A stretch of 64,000 nucleotides of DNA from Paucimonas sp036675285 (GCA_036675285.1 JAKFFK010000245.1:22398-86397); one strand, 5' to 3'; counted from the first letter of the stretch, positions 16,769-26,021 are shown. Program-made: numbers and translations. The notes: generated from the letters alone by a model not told the origin.

Positions 16769-18706
16769 TTACTTGTCCTTGACTTCCTTGAAGTCCGCAT
16801 CCACCACGTCTTCTTCGGCAGGCCGTGATTCCGATGCACCGCCAGCAGCGCCGCCTTCGGCAGCACCTGCTGCCTGTTGCGCCTGCGAACCGGCATACAT
16901 CGCTTCGCCCAGCTTTTGCGCTGCCGATGACAGCGCGGCCACCTTGGCATCGATGTCGGCTTTGTCGCTGCCTTTCAGGCTAGCTTCCAGGTCCTTGATT
17001 GCGGCTTCGATCTTGTCCTTTTCACCGGCCTCGAGCTTGTCACCGAATTCCGCCAGTGCCTTGCGGGTCGAGTGCACCAGCGCATCACCCTGGTTATGGG
17101 TCTCGGCCAGTTCCTTCAGGCGCTTGTCATCCTCGGCATTGGCTTCGGCATCGCGCACCATCTTCTGGATTTCTTCCTCGGTCAAGCCGGAATTGGCCTT
17201 GATGGTAATCTTGTTTTCTTTGCCGGTGGCCTTGTCCTTGGCGCTGACATGCAGGATGCCGTTGGCATCGATATCGAAGGTGACTTCGATCTGCGGCGTG
17301 CCGCGCGCGGATGGCGGGATGCCTTCGAGATTGAATTCGCCAAGGCCCTTGTTGCCCACCGCCATTTCGCGTTCGCCCTGATACACCTTGATGGTCACTG
17401 CCGGCTGGTTATCGTCGGCAGTGGAAAACACCTGGCTGAACTTGGTCGGGATAGTGGTGTTTTTCTGGATCATCTTGGTCATCACGCCGCCCAGGGTTTC
17501 GATACCCAGCGACAATGGCGTCACATCCAGCAGCAGCAAGTCCTTGCGGTCGCCCGACAGCACCGAGCCCTGGATCGCCGCGCCAACTGCCACCGCTTCA
17601 TCCGGATTGACGTCCTTGCGCGGATCCTTGCCAAAGAATTCCTTGACCTTTTCCTGCACTTTCGGCATGCGGGTCTGGCCACCGACCAGAATGATATCGT
17701 CGATATCGGAAACTTTGACGCCGGCATCCTTGATGGCGATATTGAGCGGCACCAGCGTCCTGGTGATCAAGTCCTCAACCAGAGATTCCAGCTTGGCACG
17801 GGTAATTTTCAGGTTCAGGTGGACCGGCGCGCCATTGGCCATGGCGATGTACGGCTCATTGATTTCGGTTTGCTGCGACGACGACAGTTCGATCTTGGCG
17901 CGCTCGGCGGAAGCCTTGATACGCTGCAGCGCAATCGCATCCTTGCCCAGGTCCAGACCATTGATCTTCTTGAATTCGTCGATGATGTAATCGATCATAC
18001 GCTGGTCGAAATCTTCGCCACCCAGGAAGGTGTCGCCATTGGTCGACAAGACTTCGAACTGCTTTTCGCCGTCGACATCAGCAATTTCAATGATCGAAAT
18101 ATCGAAGGTGCCGCCGCCCAGGTCATACACGGCAATCTTGCGGTCGCCCTTTTCCGTCTTGTCGAGACCAAATGCCAATGCGGCTGCGGTCGGCTCATTG
18201 ATGATGCGCTTGACGTCCAGACCGGCGATGCGCCCGGCATCCTTGGTGGCCTGGCGCTGCGCATCGTTGAAATAAGCAGGCACGGTCACCACGGCTTCGG
18301 TGACTTCTTCGCCGAGATAGTCTTCGGCGGTCTTTTTCATCTTGCGCAAGACTTCAGCGGAAATCTGCGGTGGCGCCAGCTTCTTGTCGCGCACTGCAAT
18401 CCAGGCATCGCCATTGTCTGCCTTGACAATCTGGTACGGCATCAGGCTGATGTCCTTCTGCACTTCCTTTTCATCGAACTTGCGGCCGATCAGGCGCTTG
18501 ACTGCATACAAGGTGTTTTTCGGATTGGTCACGGCTTGGCGCTTGGCCGGTGCGCCGACCAGGATTTCGCCATCTTCCTGATATGCAATAACCGACGGCG
18601 TAGTACGCGCACCTTCAGAGTTTTCAATGACTTTTGGCACGCCGCCTTCCATGATTGAAACGCAGGAATTGGTCGTGCCCAAATCGATACCGATGATCTT
18701 GCCCAT
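16769..18706 (-). CDS. dnaK: Chaperone DnaK (Hsp70)
   Basis: A 645-residue Hsp70: ATP-driven chaperone of the cytosol. The N-terminal ATPase starts GKIIGIDLGTTNSCV; YDLGGGTFDISIIE and VGGQTRMPKVQ are the phosphate and adenosine motifs. The substrate-binding domain begins near LLLDVTPLSLGIETLGG and the protein ends in the usual acidic lid tail (EEDVVDADFKEVKDK). The gene sits 85 bases after grpE and belongs to the grpE-dnaK-dnaJ heat-shock cluster. Confidence 0.98.
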   Translation of the reverse strand: MGKIIGIDLGTTNSCVSIMEGGVPKVIENSEGARTTPSVIAYQEDGEILVGAPAKRQAVTNPKNTLYAVKRLIGRKFDEKEVQKDISLMPYQIVKADNGDAWIAVRDKKLAPPQISAEVLRKMKKTAEDYLGEEVTEAVVTVPAYFNDAQRQATKDAGRIAGLDVKRIINEPTAAALAFGLDKTEKGDRKIAVYDLGGGTFDISIIEIADVDGEKQFEVLSTNGDTFLGGEDFDQRMIDYIIDEFKKINGLDLGKDAIALQRIKASAERAKIELSSSQQTEINEPYIAMANGAPVHLNLKITRAKLESLVEDLITRTLVPLNIAIKDAGVKVSDIDDIILVGGQTRMPKVQEKVKEFFGKDPRKDVNPDEAVAVGAAIQGSVLSGDRKDLLLLDVTPLSLGIETLGGVMTKMIQKNTTIPTKFSQVFSTADDNQPAVTIKVYQGEREMAVGNKGLGEFNLEGIPPSARGTPQIEVTFDIDANGILHVSAKDKATGKENKITIKANSGLTEEEIQKMVRDAEANAEDDKRLKELAETHNQGDALVHSTRKALAEFGDKLEAGEKDKIEAAIKDLEASLKGSDKADIDAKVAALSSAAQKLGEAMYAGSQAQQAAGAAEGGAAGGASESRPAEEDVVDADFKEVKDK

Positions 18707-18791
18707 AATTTTGTTCCTTTAAACGGGATAACTGAAACTGTTGTTGTCAATATGTGGAAAAAATCCGTACTTTCAAGCACTTCCAACCAAT

Positions 18792-19340
18792 TTATGTCGA
18801 TTTTTCCTGCGCCACCGTCACCAATGCAGGCCGCAGCAAGCGGTCGGCGATCATATAACCTTTTTGCAGCACGCTGACGATGGTATTGGCTTCCTGATCG
18901 GCCGGCACGATGGAAATCGCCTGATGCCGCATCGGGTCGAGTTTTTCGCCCGGCTGCGGATTCACTTCCAGCAGGCGACCCTTGTCGAACGCCGCGATCA
19001 ATTGCTTCAGGGTCATTTCGACGCCCTCCTTCAGCGATTCGACTGACGGCGTTTCAACCTGCAATGCCATTTCCAGACTATCCTTGACCGGCACTAGCGC
19101 CTCGGCAAACCCTTCGATCGCAAATTTGTGCGCCCGGGCAATATCTTCCTGCGCCCGACGCCGGAAATTCTCGACCTCGGCCTTGGCACGCAAATAGGCG
19201 TCTTGCATTTCCGCTGCTTTCGCTTCGGCTGCTGCCAACCGCTCTTCCAACCCCGGCTCGGCAGCGATGTTGGCAGCTTCGGCTGCCATGTTTTCTGCCG
19301 CTTGTGGATCCAGATCCGCTTGCTTTTCCTGATCTTGCAT
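18792..19340 (-). CDS. grpE: Nucleotide exchange factor GrpE
   Basis: A 182-residue homodimeric factor that releases ADP from DnaK. It has an acidic, Ala/Glu-rich long helix (AAEAKAAEMQDAYLRAKAEV), the ENFRRRAQEDIARAHKFAIE motif and the C-terminal beta domain (KGYMIADRLLRPALVTV). The ATG at 19340 is chosen because GGAGG lies 7-8 bases upstream; the longer frame is unlikely. A sigma-32-type promoter lies about 45 bases further upstream. First gene of grpE-dnaK-dnaJ. Confidence 0.95.
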   Translation of the reverse strand: MQDQEKQADLDPQAAENMAAEAANIAAEPGLEERLAAAEAKAAEMQDAYLRAKAEVENFRRRAQEDIARAHKFAIEGFAEALVPVKDSLEMALQVETPSVESLKEGVEMTLKQLIAAFDKGRLLEVNPQPGEKLDPMRHQAISIVPADQEANTIVSVLQKGYMIADRLLRPALVTVAQEKST

Positions 19341-19384
19341 TAAAAAACCTCCAACAATCAATGACTTAACTTGTGATTTTGACC

Positions 19385-19412
19385 ATGTGAGGTTATTTGC
19401 CTTGTTTTCAAG
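19385..19412 (-). promoter_or_regulatory. Candidate sigma-32 (RpoH) promoter for grpE-dnaK-dnaJ
   Basis: On the minus strand CTTGAA (19407-19412) and CCTCACAT (19385-19392) are separated by 14 bases, close to the heat-shock consensus CTTGAA-N13/14-CCCCATNT. The -35 is exact, the -10 partial. Placement 45 bases before the grpE start fits. Confidence 0.6.
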
Positions 19413-19553
19413 AGGCAAATTATGTTCCGGCAAGCACAAAAGCTGCCGGCTTGACAGTGCTCACACAGCTTCCAGAGTTTCTCAACTTGCCAGCACGCCG
19501 CTGTTACTCTTTGATCTAAAATATGCCATCAAGGAACTTGGCTATTTCATCAG

Positions 19554-19576
19554 AGGTCTTATTGTATTAAAGACCT
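19554..19576. other. Inverted repeat upstream of the small ORF
   Basis: A 7-base perfect inverted repeat, AGGTCTT / AAGACCT, around 9 bases, about 50 bases upstream of the small gene at 19626. It could be an operator or an RNA hairpin in its leader. The rest of 19413-19827 apart from the small gene shows nothing I can name. Confidence 0.35.
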
Positions 19577-19625
19577 GTTTCGCGACATAGATCGGGTCAA
19601 TCGACAGGTTTGCAAGGAGAAGATC

Positions 19626-19736
19626 ATGAAGCTATCTCTCATTTCCGCCTCGGTTATTGCCTATACGGCGCTGGCAGCAGCATGGATTTGCGACGCTCGA
19701 TTAAATACGCTATTCCAGGCTGGAGCGCCATTTTAA
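19626..19736 (+). CDS. Candidate 36-residue small membrane or exported protein
   Basis: A short reading frame, MKLSLISASVIAYTALAAAW followed by ICDARLNTLFQAGAPF and TAA. It has a basic start and one hydrophobic segment, as in a signal anchor. The ribosome site is excellent (AAGGAGA, 7 bases before the ATG), which random frames rarely have. It is the only gene-like object in the 490-base gap between divergent grpE and the hemH 3' end. I do not recognise it; function unknown. Confidence 0.5.
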   Translation: MKLSLISASVIAYTALAAAWICDARLNTLFQAGAPF

Positions 19737-19827
19737 CAGTGGCAATGCTGCTTGAATTTACGCAAGCGCAGACCGGCGCTTACTGTTGCATGAGGCTTGG
19801 CTAGTTCAGCCTATGTTGCACAAGCTG

Positions 19828-20934
19828 TTATTTGGCGGCGCCCAGGCGATGTGCTTCCTTGCGGCTGATATCCAGTTCTTTTTTTTGCAAATCGCGTTCG
19901 GTACCCGATAGTTGGGTCGGCCAACCTGATAAGTGTTGCTCGGCAATGTCTGCCAATGCGCGTATCCAGGCCGGGTTCTCGTTCAGGCAGGGGATGTAAT
20001 GGAATTCACGGCCACCGGCAGTCAGAAAGTCTTGCTTGGCCTCGATTGCAATTTCCTCCAGCGTTTCCAAGCAATCGCCGGTAAAACCCGGGCACATCAC
20101 ATCAACCCGCTTGATGCCTTGTCTGGCCAGTTTTTGCAAGCTCGGGGCGGTGTATGGCTGCAACCATTCCGCCTTGCCAAACCGGGATTGGAAACTGACC
20201 AGATACTGGTCTTGCGACAAGCCTAGCTGCAGCGCGAGCAGGCGCGCGGTTTTGTGGCATTCGCAGTGATACGGGTCGCCCAGCAGTAAGGTGCGTTTCG
20301 GCACCCCGTGAAAGCTCATTACCAGTTTTTCTGGTCGGCCATGTTTTTCCCAGTGAGCAAGCACTGACTGCTTCAGCGCATCGATATAGCCGTCATGGTC
20401 ATGATAATGCTTGACGAAGCGCAATTCCGGCAGGTTGCGCTGGCTGGCATAGTGCGCAAATATCTTGTCGAATACTGACGCAGTGGTGGTGCCGGAATAC
20501 TGCGGATAGGCCGGCAAAACCAGAATCCGCTCGCATTTTTGCTCTTGCAGCTTTTGCAGCACCTGGGGCAGTGATGGTGTTCCGTAGCGCATTGCATATA
20601 CGACCTGCACCTGATGCCGGCGCTCGCCCAGATAACCGCGCAACAATGCCGTCTGCTGTTCGGTATGGCGTTTCAGCGGCGATCCCTCCGCGCTCCAGAT
20701 CGATGCATACTTGGCGGCGGATTTGCTAGAGCGCAGTGGCAGGATCACGCCGTACAGGATCAGCCACCAGAGTGCTTTCGGGATTTCCACCACCCGCGGG
20801 TCGGACAGGAATTCCTTCAAATAGCGCCGTACCGCTGCTGCTGTCGGCGCTTCCGGCGTACCGAGATTGACCAGCAGCACTGCCGTTTGACTGGCAGTAC
20901 CATGGGTATGGACAGGTTCTTTGCGAAAAGCCAT
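19828..20934 (-). CDS. hemH: Ferrochelatase
   Basis: A 368-residue enzyme inserting Fe2+ into protoporphyrin IX, the last step of heme synthesis. Family motifs: LLVNLGTPEAPT at the start, AMRYGTPSL, the metal-binding VMSFHGVPKRTLLLGDPY and CPGFTGDCLETLEEI. Slightly longer than average at the C-terminus, with a charged tail (ERDLQKKELDISRKEAHR). It lies 60 bases after recN on the same strand, so it may be cotranscribed. Confidence 0.95.
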   Translation of the reverse strand: MAFRKEPVHTHGTASQTAVLLVNLGTPEAPTAAAVRRYLKEFLSDPRVVEIPKALWWLILYGVILPLRSSKSAAKYASIWSAEGSPLKRHTEQQTALLRGYLGERRHQVQVVYAMRYGTPSLPQVLQKLQEQKCERILVLPAYPQYSGTTTASVFDKIFAHYASQRNLPELRFVKHYHDHDGYIDALKQSVLAHWEKHGRPEKLVMSFHGVPKRTLLLGDPYHCECHKTARLLALQLGLSQDQYLVSFQSRFGKAEWLQPYTAPSLQKLARQGIKRVDVMCPGFTGDCLETLEEIAIEAKQDFLTAGGREFHYIPCLNENPAWIRALADIAEQHLSGWPTQLSGTERDLQKKELDISRKEAHRLGAAK

Positions 20935-20995
20935 AGTTTTGCCTGATCGTTAAATAATAGAGGTCGGCCTGCTGGCCAATGGCCATGCCCGGGGA

Positions 20996-22645
20996 TTAAA
21001 GCGCAAGCAATTCGCGGGCATGCTTGCGGGTGGTGGCGGTAATTTCCAGGCCGCCGAGCATGCGGGCGATTTCCTCGATCCGCTGCTTCGCGTCCAGCAT
21101 GTCGATACTCGACACGGTCTTGCCCGAGAGATTGCGCTTGCTTACCTGGAAGTGCTGGTTGGCCTGGCTGGCCACTTGCGGCAAATGGGTCACGCACAAT
21201 ACTTGCCGGTCTTGGCCGAGGCGACGCAACAGGCGCCCGACCACTTCGGCGACGCCGCCGCCGATACCGCTGTCGACTTCGTCAAAGATCAGCGTGGGCG
21301 TGGCAGTCGCGCTGGAAGTGATTACCGAGATTGCCAGTGAAATACGCGCCAGTTCGCCGCCGGAAGCGACTTTTGCCAGCGGCCGCGGCTGGGTGCCGGC
21401 ATGGCCTGCCACCAGGAACTCGACTTGTTCGAGACCGTATGCAGCCGGCTCACAGGCATTCAGGGCCACCACGAAACGCCCGCCTGCCATGCTCAATTCC
21501 TGCATCGCGACAGTCACCGCATCGCTCAGCGCCTTGGCGGCCTTGGTGCGCGCCTTGGTCAGCTTGTGCGCGGCCGCCATGTAATTTGCCTTGAGCTGGG
21601 CTTCCTGGGCTTTCAACGCATCCAGATCGCTGGCGTCGGCCAACTGCCGTAGTTGCGCCGACAGCGATTCCAGTTCCGCCGGCAAGGCGTCCGGCTCGAC
21701 ATGGAATTTGCGCGCAGTCGCATGCAGCTCGCCGAGCCTGCTTTCGACAGTCTGCAGGCGGCGAGGATCGAGCTCCAGCCGCCCCAGGTAATCGTTCAAC
21801 GCATATACCGCTTCCTGCAACTGGATTTGCGCCGGTTCCAGCACGTCCAGCACCGGTTTCAAGGCTTCATCGATATCGACCAGCTTGCCCAGTTTCTGGT
21901 TGAGCGCCGCCAGCCGCGTCAGCATCGGGTTGTCGTCCGATTCGGAAATCGCGACCAGCGCTTCCTGCGCACCGTCGATCAGGCTGGCCGCATGCGACAG
22001 CCGGCTATGCTCATGGTTGACTTCATCCCATTCGCCCGGCTTGGCTGCCAGCTTTTCCAGCTCGCCCACCTGCCACTCCAGCCGCTCGCGTTCCAGCAGC
22101 ACATTTTTGGCATTGGTCTCGAATTCTTCGCGCTGCCTGGCCAGCGCGCGCCAAGCCTTGTAGGCAGCGGCAACGGCCTTGGCCTCGCCTTGCAAGCCGG
22201 CCTGACTGTCGAGCAACACGCGCTGCGCATCGGCTTTGAGCAGCGACTGATGCGCATGCTGGCCATGGATATCGACCAGCATTTCACCCAGATCGCGCAA
22301 CTGGGTGGCGGTGGCGGCAATGCCATTGATGAAAGCCTTGGAACGGCCGGCGTTGTCGATCACGCGCCGCAACAGGATTGCGCCATCCTCACCCTGGAAT
22401 TCATTGTCCGTCAGCCAGGCAACAGTTTCCGGGGCGGCGGCAAATTCCGCGCTGATATCCGCTTTGGGAGCGCCGTCGCGCACCACGCTGGCGTCGCCGC
22501 GACCGCCCAGCGCCAGCGCCAGCGCATCGATCAAAATCGATTTGCCGGCGCCGGTTTCACCGGTAAATACGGAAAACCCGGCGCCCAGTTCGAGCTCGAT
22601 GGCGTCGACAATGACAAAGTCGCGAATGGAAAGTGTGCGCAGCAT
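20996..22645 (-). CDS. recN: DNA repair protein RecN
   Basis: A 549-residue SMC-like ATPase for double-strand break repair. Walker A is GETGAGKS (residues 29-36) following the RDFVIVDAIELELG start; the middle is a long coiled coil; the C-terminal part holds the ABC signature (KVASGGELARISLAI) and Walker B (LIFDEVDSGIGG). In E. coli recN is strongly SOS-induced; here I found no LexA box upstream. A 21-base-pair hairpin lies between nadK and recN and ends 19 bases before the start codon. Confidence 0.96.
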   Translation of the reverse strand: MLRTLSIRDFVIVDAIELELGAGFSVFTGETGAGKSILIDALALALGGRGDASVVRDGAPKADISAEFAAAPETVAWLTDNEFQGEDGAILLRRVIDNAGRSKAFINGIAATATQLRDLGEMLVDIHGQHAHQSLLKADAQRVLLDSQAGLQGEAKAVAAAYKAWRALARQREEFETNAKNVLLERERLEWQVGELEKLAAKPGEWDEVNHEHSRLSHAASLIDGAQEALVAISESDDNPMLTRLAALNQKLGKLVDIDEALKPVLDVLEPAQIQLQEAVYALNDYLGRLELDPRRLQTVESRLGELHATARKFHVEPDALPAELESLSAQLRQLADASDLDALKAQEAQLKANYMAAAHKLTKARTKAAKALSDAVTVAMQELSMAGGRFVVALNACEPAAYGLEQVEFLVAGHAGTQPRPLAKVASGGELARISLAISVITSSATATPTLIFDEVDSGIGGGVAEVVGRLLRRLGQDRQVLCVTHLPQVASQANQHFQVSKRNLSGKTVSSIDMLDAKQRIEEIARMLGGLEITATTRKHARELLAL

Positions 22646-22664
22646 AATGGAGCTATTTTTATTG

Positions 22665-22711
22665 CCACGGCGGGCGCGGCAAAATCAGGGATTTTGCCGC
22701 GCCCGCCGTGG
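22665..22711. repeat. 21-base-pair perfect hairpin upstream of recN
   Basis: CCACGGCGGGCGCGGCAAAA plus T (22665-22685) pairs perfectly with its reverse complement at 22691-22711 across the 5-base loop CAGGG. No T run follows on either strand, so it is not a standard terminator. It ends 19 bases before the recN start codon (read on the minus strand). Confidence 0.85.
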
Positions 22712-22755
22712 TCAGGATTGGAGTGAGTGTGCCACCAAAACCGGACGGCAGACCT

Positions 22756-23667
22756 TTATTTTAACTGTCCCTCGACCGATGGGTATTCATTCCAGTGCAA
22801 CTTTTCGCGCAGGGTATCGTAATAACTCCAGCCCAACGGATGCAAGAAGGTAATTGTATGTTTCGAGCGACGGATGATAACGCGGTCATGATGCTGCAGG
22901 CTGGCCAGTGATTGCATATCGAAATTGACGCTGATGTCACGTCCATTGATGATTTCGATCAAGATTTCACTGTTATCGGATAACACGATTGGCCGGTTCG
23001 ACAAGGCATGCGGTGCAATCGGCACCAGCACAATGCCTTGCAGGTTTGGATGCAGCAACGGGCCGCCGGCCGACAACGCGTAAGCCGTCGAGCCGGTCGG
23101 GGTAGCCACGATCAAGCCGTCGGAACGCTGGTTATACATGAAGCGGCCATCGACGGTGACTTTCAATTCGACCATGCCGGAACCGGCGCCGCGCGACACC
23201 ACCACATCATTGAACGCCAGTGCATGAAAAATACTGGCAGTGCCGCGCACTACCTCGCCTTCCAGCAGCGTACGCTGTTCGGACTCAACCTTGCCTGCCA
23301 GCATGTCGGCCAGCAGCGGCATCATGCGTTCGACTGGAATATCGGTCATGAAACCGAGCCGTCCCTGATTAATGCCGATCAAGGGAACGTCATACGGCGC
23401 CAGCTGGCGCGCAATGCCCAGCATGGTGCCATCGCCGCCCACCACAATCGCTGCGTCCGCCTGTTGCCCGATCTGATCAGGCGACCAAGCCGCCAGGCCC
23501 GGTTGTGCCACATGGCGCGCGGTTTCAGCTTCGAATACGACTTGATGGCCGCTTTGAGTAAGGAAATCGGCAATTTCCGACAAGGAATCGGTAATACCTG
23601 CAGCCATCGGCTTGCCGACGATCGCAATGGTCTTGATCACAGTGGAAGAGAACTTGTTGGATAGCAT
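22756..23667 (-). CDS. nadK: NAD kinase
   Basis: A 303-residue kinase that makes NADP from NAD with ATP. The catalytic GGDGT is at residues 77-81, preceded by the AAIVV strand; INQGRLGFMTDI, AFNDVVVSRG and TPTGSTAYALSAGGP are the other family segments. It is divergent from the HAD gene and upstream of recN on the same strand. The hrcA/nadK/recN neighbourhood is common in betaproteobacteria. Confidence 0.96.
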   Translation of the reverse strand: MLSNKFSSTVIKTIAIVGKPMAAGITDSLSEIADFLTQSGHQVVFEAETARHVAQPGLAAWSPDQIGQQADAAIVVGGDGTMLGIARQLAPYDVPLIGINQGRLGFMTDIPVERMMPLLADMLAGKVESEQRTLLEGEVVRGTASIFHALAFNDVVVSRGAGSGMVELKVTVDGRFMYNQRSDGLIVATPTGSTAYALSAGGPLLHPNLQGIVLVPIAPHALSNRPIVLSDNSEILIEIINGRDISVNFDMQSLASLQHHDRVIIRRSKHTITFLHPLGWSYYDTLREKLHWNEYPSVEGQLK

Positions 23668-23734
23668 GGTATTGATTAGACCATAATTACAGGCGATCTT
23701 GAAAGATGCATTACCAGAACCAATCTATAAGAAT

Positions 23735-24454
23735 ATGCATACTGCCCCGATTAAAGCGATTTTATTTGACCTGGACGACACCCTGTGGCCGATAGCGCCA
23801 GCAATTGCGCGCGCCGAAATCCTGATGCACGACTGGCTGCGCATCCATGCGCCAGGTGTTGCCAAACAGTTCAGCAGTGACCAGTTGCGCGCCCGCCGGC
23901 TGCAGTTATTGGATCGGCAACCGGATTACAGGATCAATTTATCGGCATTGCGGCATGCCGCGCTGACAGAGGTTTTCCTGGAAATGGAGGAAGAACCGGT
24001 CAAGGTCGATGCTGCGATGGCGGTTTTTTTGCAAGCCCGCAATGCGGTGACCTTGTACGAGGATGTATTGCCGGCGCTGCTGCAGTTGCGCGGGCAGATT
24101 GCATTAGGCGCGATTTCCAATGGGGTGGCAGATCTTGAAACCATCGGCCTTGCTCACTATTTCGATGTAGCGCTGGCCGCTCACCGGTTTGGCGTGTGCA
24201 AGCCGGATTCGAGCATTTTCCAGGCTGCCTGCGATGCTCTGCGCATCGCGCCGGCCAATGCAGTCTACGTTGGCGATGATTTGGAAATTGATATCCTTGG
24301 CGCACAAAATGCCGGCATGCAGGCAATCTGGATCAATCGCACCAACCAGACCTTGCCCTCGCATATCAGCCCACAGGGAATCTGCACCAGCTTGCATGAA
24401 TTGCATGCATGGTTGCAATGTCGTACAGCGGACTGTAGTCAGAATGATGAATAG
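23735..24454 (+). CDS. HAD-IA family hydrolase (YjjG/REG-2-like)
   Basis: A 239-residue haloacid-dehalogenase hydrolase. Motif I is ILFDLDDTLWP, motif II is GAISNG, motif III Lys is in FGVCKPDSSIF, and motif IV is VYVGDDLEIDI. The alpha-helical cap after motif I fits subfamily IA. A TTG 36 bases upstream could extend it by 12 residues, but the ATG at 23735 gives a normal N-terminus. Substrate unknown. It lies 58 bases before hrcA on the same strand. Confidence 0.83.
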   Translation: MHTAPIKAILFDLDDTLWPIAPAIARAEILMHDWLRIHAPGVAKQFSSDQLRARRLQLLDRQPDYRINLSALRHAALTEVFLEMEEEPVKVDAAMAVFLQARNAVTLYEDVLPALLQLRGQIALGAISNGVADLETIGLAHYFDVALAAHRFGVCKPDSSIFQAACDALRIAPANAVYVGDDLEIDILGAQNAGMQAIWINRTNQTLPSHISPQGICTSLHELHAWLQCRTADCSQNDE

Positions 24455-24512
24455 AATCAAGAATGTCCAACAAACGCTAGCGCCATGGTGGGCTGCTCGT
24501 TAGAATACTTCC

Positions 24513-25535
24513 ATGCAACTTGATCGTCGTGCCCAAACCCTGTTAAAAGCCCTGGTGGAACGGTATATCGCCGACGGCCAGCCGGTCGGTTCGCGTGCAC
24601 TCTCCAAAATTTCCGGACTGGAGCTCTCACCGGCGACCATCCGCAACATCATGGCCGATCTGGAAGAAATGGGCTTCGTTTCCAGTCCGCATACTTCTGC
24701 CGGCAGAATTCCGACGCCGCGCGGCTACCGGGTGTTTGTCGATACCTTGCTCACGGTCGCATCAATCGATGAATCGGCGCTGGAGTCGAAGATGCAGCCG
24801 CGGCTGCAAACCCATTCGCAACAAAAGCTGCTCGCCAACGCGGCGCAAGTCTTGTCGTCGCTGTCGCAATTCGCCGGCGTGGTACTGACGCCGCGCCATG
24901 AATCGGTATTTCAGCAAATCGATTTCCTGCGGCTGTCGGAAAAACGCATCCTGCTGGTCATCGTGGCGCCCAATGGCGATGTGCAAAACCGCCTGCTGCT
25001 GACCGATGTCGACTACACGCCCAGCCAGCTGACCCAGGCCGCCAATTACATTAACCGTCACTATGGCGGCTTGAGTTTCGATGATGTCCGGATGCGGCTG
25101 CAAGGCGAATTGCGTCAATTGCGCGACGACATGACGCGCCTGATGCAGGCCGCAGTCGAAGCCGGCAGCGATGCCATGACCGACAACGGCGAAGAAGTGG
25201 TGATTTCCGGCGAACGCAACCTGCTATCGGTGTCCGACCTGTCGTCGAACATGGCCTCGCTGCGCAAGCTGTTTGACATGTTTGAGCAAAAAACCGGCCT
25301 GATGCAATTGCTCGACATTTCCAGTAAGGCCACCGGCGTACAGATTTTCATTGGTGGCGAATCGCAACTGGTGCCGATGGATGACATGAGCGTGGTGACC
25401 GCGCCCTATGAAGTCAATGGCAAGATTGTCGGCACGCTGGGCGTGATCGGTCCGACCCGGATGGCCTATGAACGCGTGATTCCGATCGTCGACATCACGG
25501 CAAAATTGTTGTCGAACGCCCTAAGCCATCATTAA
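24513..25535 (+). CDS. hrcA: Heat-inducible transcription repressor HrcA
   Basis: A 340-residue repressor that binds CIRCE operators of chaperone genes, with activity dependent on GroEL. The N-terminal winged helix (LLKALVERYIADGQPVGSRAL; LSPATIRNIMADLEEMG; SSPHTSAGRIPTPRGYR) is typical. The C-terminal GAF-like domain follows. I found no good CIRCE in the window, so its targets are presumably elsewhere (groESL). Convergent with fur. Confidence 0.95.
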   Translation: MQLDRRAQTLLKALVERYIADGQPVGSRALSKISGLELSPATIRNIMADLEEMGFVSSPHTSAGRIPTPRGYRVFVDTLLTVASIDESALESKMQPRLQTHSQQKLLANAAQVLSSLSQFAGVVLTPRHESVFQQIDFLRLSEKRILLVIVAPNGDVQNRLLLTDVDYTPSQLTQAANYINRHYGGLSFDDVRMRLQGELRQLRDDMTRLMQAAVEAGSDAMTDNGEEVVISGERNLLSVSDLSSNMASLRKLFDMFEQKTGLMQLLDISSKATGVQIFIGGESQLVPMDDMSVVTAPYEVNGKIVGTLGVIGPTRMAYERVIPIVDITAKLLSNALSHH

Positions 25536-25561
25536 GTCGGAACGGGTTAAGGAGCATCGCC

Positions 25562-25586
25562 CTGCAAGGACGGCGCGCCCTTGCAG
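25562..25586. terminator. Hairpin between convergent hrcA and fur
   Basis: An 8-base perfect stem, CTGCAAGG / CCTTGCAG, with a 9-base loop, between the two stops. There is no clear T run on either side, so termination efficiency is doubtful. Confidence 0.4.
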
Positions 25587-25589
25587 TAC

Positions 25590-26021
25590 TCAGTGTTCGC
25601 GGTGCGGGCAGTTTTCCTTGGTGCAGTGGGCATACAGCGCCAGCGCATGGTCGGCAATCTTGAAGCCGCGATCGAGGGCGATTTTGTGTTGCCGCTGTTC
25701 GATTTCTTCATCAAAAAATTCTTCTACCCGGCCGCAATCCAGACACACCAGGTGGTCATGGTGCGATCCTTCATTCAATTCGAACACGGCCTTGCCGGTT
25801 TCGAAATGATTGCGATGCAATAATCCGGCTTGCTCAAACTGCGTCAGCACGCGATACACTGTAGCAAGCCCGACATCCATGTTTTCGGCCAGCAAAATCT
25901 TGTAAACGTCTTCCGCGCTCAAATGACGCACCGCGCTGTTGTGGAAAATATCCAGGATTTTCAGGCGCGGCAGCGTCGCCTTCAAGCCACTGGCTTTCAA
26001 ATCGGGAGGGTTGTTCTGCAT
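25590..26021 (-). CDS. fur: Ferric uptake regulator Fur
   Basis: A 143-residue iron-responsive repressor. The winged helix is in LPRLKILDIFHNSAVRHLSA and GLATVYRVLTQFEQAGLL; the metal-binding region contains the EGSHHDHLVCLDCG and HCTKENCPHREH clusters, including two Cys pairs for structural zinc. It is divergent from bamE, an arrangement common in betaproteobacteria and gammaproteobacteria. No clear Fur box was seen in the 80-base divergent region. Confidence 0.96.
   Translation of the reverse strand: MQNNPPDLKASGLKATLPRLKILDIFHNSAVRHLSAEDVYKILLAENMDVGLATVYRVLTQFEQAGLLHRNHFETGKAVFELNEGSHHDHLVCLDCGRVEEFFDEEIEQRQHKIALDRGFKIADHALALYAHCTKENCPHREH

Noticed and set aside
17072..18658. 528-codon frame antisense to dnaK
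   Set aside because: Shadow of a highly conserved gene; no motif or plausible start.
24470..24512. Possible CIRCE operator before hrcA
   Set aside because: An inverted repeat (CTAGCG..CGTTAG) is present but fits TTAGCACTC-N9-GAGTGCTAA at about half the positions only.
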